NCBI GenBank assembly: GCA_003529705.1 | Contig: DPVA01000203.1 | Coordinates: 1-5,209 of the forward strand | DNA: 5,209 nucleotides | Source: Gammaproteobacteria bacterium | Lineage (GTDB): Bacteria; Pseudomonadota; Gammaproteobacteria; Arenicellales; UBA868 | Direction of reading: 5' to 3' | In this document: positions 1 through 5,209 of the stretch, in pieces | Position numbering within the stretch: the stretch's first letter is position 1 | Layout: every line of letters begins with the position of its first letter | Position numbers and translations under genes: made by a program | Notes under the pieces: generated by a model | Told to the model about the DNA's origin: nothing | Seen by the model: the letters and a program-made list of their open reading frames with translations, nothing else | Database searches by the model: none

Positions 1-915
1 GCTGCGCAGTGCCGGCTTTCCAAACGGCAAAGCACCGAACAATACGTTGGACTCGATATCGAGGCCAGGGTTTAGCGCCTCAGGATTTAGAAAATCAACT
101 GAAGCGTTTTCCGTCCCCAACTTTTCGCGCAACAGCTTTCGCACTTCAAGCACCTGTGCCTGGAGGGCATCATCGACAATACCCAGACGATGCTGTGCGG
201 GTACCAGTCGGTAGATGAAGGAACGCAGGACCTCCTGATCAGACTCAGGCAATGCTTTGGGGGACTGGTCCGCAAGTGTGGTCAGTCGTCGAAGGATATC
301 CTCGAGGATCAGAAGATCGTCTCCGCTGATCAGGCTGAAGCGCTCAAAAAGATCACTGTCTGGGCTGACCCCTTCAAACACCTCGACCATCGTCTGCGCC
401 ACCTTGGTCCCGAGCGCCAGGAAATCGTCGAACAGTCCCACCTGCCGCAGAAGATCCGTAATTAGGGGATTAGAGGGCAACTGCTCGGGTGCAAAGTCGG
501 GGCTCAAGGGGTACCCGAACAAGATGTTCTGGGCCACTGAGATATTGACGTTATATCTCTCGGGATCGAAGGTAGTAACATCAAGACCCTTGTTATGAAA
601 CTGCCTGCGCGCCTCTAGAATCTTCCCCTCTGTATCGGCATCCACATGGGTATCGGCAACGCGGGTCGAAAGACCCATCTGATAGACATCCTCTCCGAGG
701 CCAGCGACCTTAAGGATCTGCCGCGACCGGTCGCGAAGATCCTCGCTGTCACGAAAACCGCCTGCCGCAATATCCAGCCAGTCCGCCCCTGAATCATCGG
801 GACTGTTTCCAGAGGCCGTGGCCTCCCGAATCCTATGTTCGGCCGCGGCGTCACGCTCGCTGCCGTCATCGTTGGGTGCATTGAAGAGACCATAATAGAG
901 ATTATGGGCAATGGT
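1..915 (-). repeat. Degenerate internal protein repeats in the ABC ATPase domain
   Basis: Coding repeats seen only at protein level. Unit 1 (residues 458-546) has TIAHNLYYGL, then ILKVAGLGEDVYQMGL and a short basic/V-A end. Unit 2 (583-636) has SVAQNILFGYPL, then LLRQVGLFDDFLALG and KVAQ. Unit 3 (743 onward, cut by the window edge) has DIESNVLFGALPFGKP. A linker before units 2 and 3 is also repeated: ILEARRQF then FDPERYN (556-579), and VLEVRKLL then FLNPEALN (712-739). In ordinary exporters the pattern 'T-I-x-x-N-I-x-x-G' followed by 'xxVGLxDxVxxLxxGxxxxV' occurs once, just before the LSGGQ signature. The natural reading is that this segment was duplicated in tandem, so the true signature should follow unit 3 outside the window. 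The alignment was made by eye and the units are divergent. Confidence 0.62.
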
Positions 916-2286
916 TCCGCTAAAAATGTAAGGGGCAGAGCCCACCCAACCGATGCGCCTACCGGTGACTGCCTCCGATGCACCCATCCAGTTGAGTTCT
1001 CCCATATGGATTTTTCCCGAGGTCGGCCAGATCAGTCTTGCGGCGAGCCCGGAAACGTCACTTTTGCCTGATCCTGCACCACCGACGACGGCGACATGGG
1101 AATCCAGAGGAATCGAAAAGGAAACATTACTGACCGTGGTGGCCTCCTCCTCCCCATAACTGACGTTCTGGGCTTTCAGCTCACCTGACAACGGCTCAAC
1201 AGTATCGGGCGCCTCAAGCAGGGACTTGCGGATCATGTTCTCGGGCTCGAACTGTTCAGCGACCTGCAAATACTTCACTCGGGTATCCTCAAACACTTGA
1301 TAAAACTTTAGCAGCTCCTTCCAAGGCGGGCCGATGTCCTTATACGCCGCCAACACTGCAACCAGGGCGCCCAAAGATACCTCCCCTTTGATCACAAGAT
1401 AGCCGCCGATTGAGAAAAAGAAAAAAGGCGTTACCTGTGCCAAAAAGTTGTTCAAGAACTTGATGAAGAATTTCCTTCGGTAAATCTCCTCTCGGATATC
1501 AAAAATGCGGCCCAGATTCCCCGAGGTTCTTGCCTGCTCATAGCGCCCGCTGTCATTCGCATGAATGTCAGAAGCTCCCTGAACGGTTTCTCCGATGTGC
1601 GTAGCCAGGACCCGCACCGTCTTGACTCGCTGCTTGGAAAGCGCGTTCACCTTGGCCTGAAGTTTCGGAATGAAATACATCTGCGGCGGGTAAAGCGCAA
1701 TTGACGCCAGGCCCAACCAGATGTCCTGCTGAAAAATAAAGGACAGGTAGGTCAGCAACAAGGCGCCCTGAAAGGCCGGCGCCGCAATCGCGTCACCGAT
1801 CAAACCACCGAGCGGCTCCGTTTCCGCAGTGATCATGGGAATGATCTCGGCTGGAGGTGTTCTGCGGATCTTCGATGACGGAAAGCGCAGGATTCGGGTA
1901 TAGAGGTCAAAACGGAACCGGCGCAGCATCCGTTCGCCTAGGACACCCTTGTAGACGTTTAGATAATACTTGAGTCCGCCGGTCGCAACCACGGCCACGA
2001 GGAACGCCACGGACAGCAGCATCAGGAAACTGATCTGGGTCACCTCAAATCCCAGTATGGCTTCCGGCAGATTCTGGCCGTCGATCGCCTGGTTGATGAT
2101 TCGCTTCGGGATATCCAGCGAAATGTACACAAGCGGCATCGTCAGCACCGTCAACAGCAGCAGAAACAGTTGACCGCGGAAAGTGTGCCGAAGCACGTAA
2201 CGATAGATCGACTTGTCTATCTGCGGGTAATCCACGTTATGGTCATCGCTTGGCGCCGATGATTGGTTTTTCTTGGAATCGTTCAT
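1..2286 (-). CDS. ABC transporter, fused membrane and ATPase domains, with an expanded ATPase domain (3' end outside window)
   Basis: Exporter-type (type IV fold) ABC protein in the inner membrane that should use ATP to move a substrate; the substrate is unknown. 762 residues are visible, with no stop before the left edge. A hydrophilic N-terminus is followed by about six hydrophobic segments near residues 37-57, 83-105, 160-183, 186-206, 272-297 and 303-320. A coupling-helix-like stretch (ETVQGASDIH) lies near 233-242. The ATPase domain starts near 368 with A-loop Tyr377 and Walker A GGAGSGKS at 402-409 (Lys408). At the Q-loop position the glutamine is Ser450 (VGSAPYIFSGTI). No LSGGQ signature, Walker B or H-loop appears in the following 312 residues; instead the helical-subdomain lead-in is repeated. 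The ATG at 2286 is the first start after an in-frame stop at 2335-2337; no strong ribosome site precedes it. It is divergent from the glycosyltransferase operon, which suggests but does not prove a glycoconjugate substrate. Family call is firm; function is open. Confidence 0.93.
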   Translation of the reverse strand, partial: MNDSKKNQSSAPSDDHNVDYPQIDKSIYRYVLRHTFRGQLFLLLLTVLTMPLVYISLDIPKRIINQAIDGQNLPEAILGFEVTQISFLMLLSVAFLVAVVATGGLKYYLNVYKGVLGERMLRRFRFDLYTRILRFPSSKIRRTPPAEIIPMITAETEPLGGLIGDAIAAPAFQGALLLTYLSFIFQQDIWLGLASIALYPPQMYFIPKLQAKVNALSKQRVKTVRVLATHIGETVQGASDIHANDSGRYEQARTSGNLGRIFDIREEIYRRKFFIKFLNNFLAQVTPFFFFSIGGYLVIKGEVSLGALVAVLAAYKDIGPPWKELLKFYQVFEDTRVKYLQVAEQFEPENMIRKSLLEAPDTVEPLSGELKAQNVSYGEEEATTVSNVSFSIPLDSHVAVVGGAGSGKSDVSGLAARLIWPTSGKIHMGELNWMGASEAVTGRRIGWVGSAPYIFSGTIAHNLYYGLFNAPNDDGSERDAAAEHRIREATASGNSPDDSGADWLDIAAGGFRDSEDLRDRSRQILKVAGLGEDVYQMGLSTRVADTHVDADTEGKILEARRQFHNKGLDVTTFDPERYNVNISVAQNILFGYPLSPDFAPEQLPSNPLITDLLRQVGLFDDFLALGTKVAQTMVEVFEGVSPDSDLFERFSLISGDDLLILEDILRRLTTLADQSPKALPESDQEVLRSFIYRLVPAQHRLGIVDDALQAQVLEVRKLLREKLGTENASVDFLNPEALNPGLDIESNVLFGALPFGKPALRS
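1060..1083 (-). other. Walker A (P-loop) of the ABC ATPase
   Basis: Residues 402-409 read GGAGSGKS, matching GxxGxGK[S/T]. Lys408 and Ser409 would bind ATP phosphates and magnesium. It follows the strand SHVAVVG as in typical ABC ATPase domains, 25 residues after A-loop Tyr377, so nucleotide binding by this half-site looks intact. Confidence 0.93.
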
Positions 2287-2313
2287 AGTCTGGTTTGCGC
2301 TGACAATCCGCCT

Positions 2314-2342
2314 CTTATAGCATACCCCTGCTTCTTATCGAA
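2314..2342 (-). promoter_or_regulatory. Weak candidate promoter for the ABC transporter gene
   Basis: On the minus strand, TATAAG (2314-2319) matches five of six bases of the -10 consensus. It lies 17 bp from TTCGAT (2337-2342), a poor -35 element. Transcription would begin roughly 20 nt before the ATG at 2286. The spacing is ideal, but the -35 match is weak enough that chance is quite possible. Confidence 0.2.
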
Positions 2343-2358
2343 CCTGTTCGCGGGTTCG
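2339..2358 (+). promoter_or_regulatory. 8-bp inverted repeat / hairpin with TTCG loop
   Basis: CGAACCTG (2339-2346) and CGGGTTCG (2351-2358) flank TTCG. In a plus-strand RNA all eight positions pair (one as G-U), giving a UUCG tetraloop closed by G-C. As DNA it is an inverted repeat with one mismatch. It ends 21 nt before the ATG at 2380 and overlaps the candidate -35 of the divergent gene. No T-run follows and both genes point away, so it is not a terminator. It could be an operator or a 5' leader hairpin; which one cannot be told from sequence. Confidence 0.4.
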
Positions 2359-2379
2359 CAGTGACCCGGACTCTAAACT

Positions 2380-3612
2380 ATGCCTGTTGCAGTTGTACTC
2401 AAAGGCTATCCGAGGCTTTCGGAGACCTTCATTGCGCAGGAAATTCACAGTCTTGAGTGCGCGGGTGTGGATCTTCAGCTGGTTTCTTTACGCCAGCCCA
2501 CTGATCCCACGACACATCCGATCCACCGCGAGATCAACGCGCCGGTGCTATATCTGCCCGAATACCTTTTGCGAGAACCATTGCGAGTAATCAAAGGCTG
2601 GCTCGCGTGCAGGAAACGACCCGGCTACCAGGCAGCCCGCACCCTGTGGATCCGGGATTTGAAGCGGGATTATTCCGCTAATCGGATCAGACGCTTCGGC
2701 CAGGCCCTGGTACTGGCGGCGGAAGCCCCGCCATCGACCTCGCTTCTGTATGCGCATTTCATGCACACGCCCGCCTCTGTCGCCCGCTATGCGGCCCTGC
2801 TGAACGACGTACCTTGGTCATTCTCTGCCCATGCCAAGGATATCTGGACCACTCCGGAATGGGAGAAACGTGAGAAACTCGCGGACTGCGCCTGGGCCGT
2901 CACCTGCACCGACGCGGGCTTTTCACACCTGGAGAAACTTGCCCCATCTGGCACTCATCTGACCCGTCTGTACCACGGGCTGGATACCGCGCGTTTTACT
3001 GATATAGGCAGAAAGGAACGTGTCTCCGACGGCAGTACCCCCGAACAATGCATCCGCCTTCTCAGTGTCGGCCGGGCAGTATCGAAAAAGGGTTTCGATA
3101 TCCTGCTCCAGGCGCTCGCAGCGCTGCCCGATGATTTTCACTGGCGATGGCAGCATGTAGGAGGCGGAGCTGGACTATCGTCACTAAAAAATGTGACCGC
3201 AAACCTCAACCTGAATGAAAAGATCTCATGGCTCGGCCCACTTCCACAAGGCGAAGTCCTTTCTCTTTATCGCAACAACGATATTTTTGTGCTACCCAGT
3301 CGCGTTGCACCGACTGGCGACCGTGACGGCCTGCCCAACGTGCTAATGGAAGCCGCCAGTCAGCGGCTTGCAATCATCACAACCGATTTGCCCGGTATTG
3401 CCGAGTTCATCACGACGGATATCCATGGCCTTCTGGTTCCTCCTGACGATATCAAAGCACTCCGTGATGCGATTCACCAGGCAGGAATCAATCCTCTCAT
3501 GAGGGCGGCATGGGGAGAAGCGGCATGCCAGCGGGTGACCCGGGAATTTGATCACGCTGATAACATTGCGCCGCTGATTTCCCTGCTCAGGCAGCACCGG
3601 GGCATACACTGA
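2380..3612 (+). CDS. GT4-family glycosyltransferase, colanic-acid WcaL-like
   Basis: Complete 410-residue GT-B-fold retaining glycosyltransferase, expected to move a sugar from a nucleotide-sugar donor to a lipid-linked or other acceptor at the cytoplasmic side of the membrane. The N-terminus has KGYPRLSETFIAQEI (8-22), a signature of WcaL-like surface-polysaccharide transferases. SAHAKDIW (149-156) is the usual acceptor-domain motif with His151. The C-terminal donor domain has VGR...SKKG with Arg232 and Lys236/Lys237 for phosphate binding. The acidic pair motif is DGLPNVLME (Asp316 to Glu324), an E-x7-E motif with Asp replacing the first Glu. There is no signal peptide or clear membrane helix. 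The start is fixed by an in-frame TAA at 2374-2376. It is first in a coupled operon; its stop overlaps the next start (TGATG). Family is firm; the sugar and acceptor are unknown. Confidence 0.93.
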   Translation: MPVAVVLKGYPRLSETFIAQEIHSLECAGVDLQLVSLRQPTDPTTHPIHREINAPVLYLPEYLLREPLRVIKGWLACRKRPGYQAARTLWIRDLKRDYSANRIRRFGQALVLAAEAPPSTSLLYAHFMHTPASVARYAALLNDVPWSFSAHAKDIWTTPEWEKREKLADCAWAVTCTDAGFSHLEKLAPSGTHLTRLYHGLDTARFTDIGRKERVSDGSTPEQCIRLLSVGRAVSKKGFDILLQALAALPDDFHWRWQHVGGGAGLSSLKNVTANLNLNEKISWLGPLPQGEVLSLYRNNDIFVLPSRVAPTGDRDGLPNVLMEAASQRLAIITTDLPGIAEFITTDIHGLLVPPDDIKALRDAIHQAGINPLMRAAWGEAACQRVTREFDHADNIAPLISLLRQHRGIH

Positions 3613-4748
3613 TGCACGTTGGCTTCTACGCCCCGATGAAACCGCCGAATCACCCCTCTCCCTCGGGGGATAGGACCCTGGCACAACTGCTGATCGAGGC
3701 GATGACGCTTGCCGGTCACGAAGTCCGGGTGATGAGTGAATTTCGCTCACTCGATATTTTGGGTAAATCCGATAGCCAGAAAAAGCTGGAGATTCACGGT
3801 CGGGAGGAGGTCGACCGTATTCTCAACCAGGCAACCAGTAGCGTCCTGGGGGTGATTGACCTTTGGTTTACCTACCATCTCTTTCACAAGGCCCCGGATT
3901 GGCTGGGCCCCGAAATCTCAAAAACGTTGGGCATTCCCTACGTGGTTGCGGAAGCGTCCTACGCGCCCAAACAGCAGAACGGTCCCTGGCAGGCAGGTCT
4001 GGTCCAGGTGGAGGCGGCACTCCGCAGCGCCGCCGGTGTGGTCTCACTGAACCCGCGCGACCGCGATTGCCTCCAGCCTTTCCTGGATGTGAAAGTAAGC
4101 CAGCTTTCTCTCCTGCCCTTCACCCGGCAGAGCCAATTCGTACTTCAGAAACAAGATATGCTGAAAACACAGTTGGGGCAGAGTCTTGGCATCGATGCCC
4201 AAGTCCCCTGGCTAATTGCCGTCGCGATGATGCGCAAAGGAGACAAGGAACGCTCCTTTCGGATGCTGGCGTCTGCACTCGCACAGATTTTGGATCTTGA
4301 TTGGCAGCTGCTTGTGATTGGCGGTGGCGAGGCGGCGAACTTGGTTAACAAGGCGCTTGCTCCGATTGGCGACGATCGGGTTCGTGTTTTAGGGGTGCTA
4401 GAACCCGAAGGGGCCCAACAATATCTCGACGCTTCCGATGTTTTTGCATGGCCGGCAATCAACGAAGCGTTTGGAATGGCCATGTTGGAAGCGCACCGTC
4501 ATGGGCTGCCGGTAGTCGCAGGGTACACTGATGGGACGGCAACCATCGTCGAAGATATGGTAACCGGGTTCTTGACCGAACCCGAAAATATCGAAGCCTT
4601 TGCGCAAGCGGTACGACATCTAATCGAGAATCACGACCTACGAAAAAAAATGGGCCGGGCCGCAAGGCGAAAATTCCTCGATTATCATACCCTGGAAAAA
4701 GCGGCTGAGGCGCTCGATCGCTTTTTGCGATCGCTGACGTCTTCATGA
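3612..4748 (+). CDS. GT4-family glycosyltransferase
   Basis: Complete 378-residue GT-B glycosyltransferase, different from its upstream neighbour and not a recent duplicate. The N-terminal Rossmann half begins MHVGFYAPMKPP and has a PSGDR loop (17-21), DLWFTYH (83-89) and AEAS (113-116). The donor half has VAMMRKGDKERSF near 204-215, where Lys209 or Lys212 fills the phosphate-binding role. LLVIGGGEA follows, and then the acidic pair motif EAFGMAMLE (Glu285 to Glu293) and GLPVVAG. The C-terminus is a basic helix, as usual for the family. It is predicted to be cytoplasmic with no membrane span. Its ATG overlaps the preceding TGA by one base, and its own TGA overlaps the next ATG by four bases, so translation is probably coupled on both sides. 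The canonical glycine-arginine of the donor loop appears to be replaced by methionines. Donor and acceptor are not predictable. Confidence 0.92.
   Translation: MHVGFYAPMKPPNHPSPSGDRTLAQLLIEAMTLAGHEVRVMSEFRSLDILGKSDSQKKLEIHGREEVDRILNQATSSVLGVIDLWFTYHLFHKAPDWLGPEISKTLGIPYVVAEASYAPKQQNGPWQAGLVQVEAALRSAAGVVSLNPRDRDCLQPFLDVKVSQLSLLPFTRQSQFVLQKQDMLKTQLGQSLGIDAQVPWLIAVAMMRKGDKERSFRMLASALAQILDLDWQLLVIGGGEAANLVNKALAPIGDDRVRVLGVLEPEGAQQYLDASDVFAWPAINEAFGMAMLEAHRHGLPVVAGYTDGTATIVEDMVTGFLTEPENIEAFAQAVRHLIENHDLRKKMGRAARRKFLDYHTLEKAAEALDRFLRSLTSS
4715..4733 (+). repeat. Perfect 7-bp inverted repeat with T5 loop just before the phosphatase start
   Basis: CGATCGC (4715-4721) and GCGATCG (4727-4733) flank TTTTT. 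The repeat lies in the last codons of the second glycosyltransferase and ends 11 nt before the ATG at 4745. It has no downstream T-run and the operon continues, so terminator activity is unlikely. It could affect ribosome loading at the next gene, which has no visible Shine-Dalgarno site, or simply reflect CG-rich codons. Confidence 0.35.
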
Positions 4749-5209
4749 GTGACATTCTTTTTATTCGGCATGGCCCCACTGAGTGGAACGAGACCGGTCG
4801 AATTCAAGGAAGAACCAATGTGCCGTTGAGTGAGGCCGGACGTGTCGAAGTGGCGTCCTGGGTACTGCCCCTCCCCTATCAGCGATGGCACTGTTTTTCC
4901 AGTCCTTTGGTTCGGGCTCGCGATACAGCAGCCCTTCTTCGATTTCCTGAGCCCACAATCATCAATGACCTACAGGAGATGCAGTGGGGAGGATGGGAAG
5001 GTCATTCTTTAAAAACACTACGAGAGACTGATCCTGAAGCTTTCGCTCGCAATGAAAATCGCGGTCTCGATTTTCGACCTCCGAACGGCGAGAGTCCACG
5101 CGATGTGAGGGACCGACTCGGGCAATGGATTGCATCCCTCTCCGACGACGACCTACCCGCGGTCGTGGTCTGTCATAAGGGTTTGTTGAGGGCGGCTCTT
5201 AGCATCGCA
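4745..5209 (+). CDS. Histidine phosphatase superfamily (phosphoglycerate-mutase-like) protein, 3' end outside window
   Basis: First 155 residues of a small cytoplasmic phosphatase; family members are usually about 190-220 residues. The catalytic core is visible: IRHGPTEWN with Arg8 and His9 (the phospho-accepting histidine), SSPLVRARDTA with Arg57, the likely acid Glu78 in LQEMQWGGWEG, NGES in the substrate loop, and the second histidine His144 in VVCHKG. All key residues are present, so an active phosphatase (rather than a degraded copy) is expected. The ATG overlaps the previous TGA as ATGA and no Shine-Dalgarno sequence precedes it, so translation probably depends on reinitiation. Known members include cobalamin-pathway phosphatase CobC, glucosyl-3-phosphoglycerate phosphatase and the LPS phosphatase Ais. 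Placement after two glycosyltransferases favours a phosphorylated glycan or glycoside intermediate, but that is inference. Confidence 0.92.
   Translation, partial: MSDILFIRHGPTEWNETGRIQGRTNVPLSEAGRVEVASWVLPLPYQRWHCFSSPLVRARDTAALLRFPEPTIINDLQEMQWGGWEGHSLKTLRETDPEAFARNENRGLDFRPPNGESPRDVRDRLGQWIASLSDDDLPAVVVCHKGLLRAALSIA

Larger units (their letters stand above)
2287..2379. promoter_or_regulatory. Divergent intergenic region between the ABC gene and the glycosyltransferase operon
   Basis: These 93 bp separate two divergent start codons, so they must hold or overlap the promoters of both transcription units unless transcription starts farther away. The only clear structure is the inverted repeat at 2339-2358. 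No convincing sigma-70 promoter is seen for the plus-strand operon. One weak candidate exists for the minus strand (2314-2342). The plus-strand start at 2380 has only a weak GGA about 10 nt upstream as a ribosome site. Confidence 0.6.

Noticed and set aside
52..63. 12-bp perfect palindrome CTCGATATCGAG.
   Set aside because: Lies inside the ABC coding sequence with ordinary codons; no repeat elsewhere and no regulatory context.
343..385. LISGDDLLILED in the ABC protein (about residues 652-663) looks like a degenerate signature motif followed by Walker B.
   Set aside because: The acid order is E-D instead of D-E. The 'signature' and 'Walker B' would be about 5 residues apart instead of about 20. 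The strand pattern and the LSGGQ glycines are missing, so it is probably chance.
615..983. Plus- and minus-strand open frames overlapping the ABC gene and the glycosyltransferase genes (for example 615-983 and 3343-3750, minus strand).
   Set aside because: They overlap genes with unmistakable family motifs, have low-complexity Arg/Ser/Pro-rich translations typical of shadow frames, and show no recognisable domain.
2295..2323. TTGCGC and TAGCAT with 17-bp spacing as a plus-strand promoter.
   Set aside because: Only about three and four of six bases match the consensus; too weak to annotate.
2340..2357. GAAC/GTTC half-sites in the intergenic region suggested a LexA box.
   Set aside because: The alphaproteobacterial box is GTTC-N7-GTTC. 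Here the direct spacing is 4 and the inverted spacings are 2 and 10, so no known LexA arrangement fits.
55..3453. GATATC occurs eight times (55, 295, 1495, 2110, 2839, 3097, 3418, 3448), several-fold more than expected for a 6-mer.
   Set aside because: Every copy is in frame as GAT ATC, encoding Asp-Ile in one of the two genes, so codon choice explains it; spacing is irregular.
4727..4734. GCGATCGC, the cyanobacterial HIP1 palindrome.
   Set aside because: A single copy in coding sequence; cyanobacterial genomes carry it many times per few kilobases, and the genes here look proteobacterial.

Overview
The window looks like ordinary, densely coding bacterial chromosome with mid-range to slightly high GC. 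The protein families suggest a proteobacterium, most likely an alphaproteobacterium. That placement is inferred from my recollection of where such proteins occur; there is no rRNA or other marker to confirm it. I see no mobile element, tRNA, rRNA or CRISPR array.

Layout: (1) Positions 1-2286, minus strand: the first 762 residues of a fused membrane/ATPase ABC transporter whose 3' end lies off the left edge. Its ATPase domain is unusual. Walker A is intact and the Q-loop glutamine is replaced. The segment that normally leads quickly to the signature motif is instead expanded into at least two, apparently three, degenerate repeated units. (2) Positions 2287-2379: a 93-bp divergent intergenic region with an 8-bp inverted repeat around a TTCG loop. 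(3) Positions 2380-4748, plus strand: two consecutive GT4-type (GT-B fold) glycosyltransferases overlapping by 1 nt (TGATG). (4) Positions 4745-5209, plus strand: the first 155 residues of a histidine phosphatase (phosphoglycerate-mutase-like) overlapping the preceding gene by 4 nt (ATGA). It runs off the right edge.

The three plus-strand genes are almost certainly one translationally coupled operon. Two cytoplasmic sugar transferases plus a small phosphatase, divergent from an exporter-type ABC protein, suggest synthesis of a glycoconjugate (a glycolipid, surface glycan or glycosylated small molecule), with dephosphorylation of an intermediate and possible export. The families are clear from motifs. 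The substrate, the product and the functional link to the ABC protein are inference. The most unusual object here is the repeat-expanded ATPase domain of the ABC protein.
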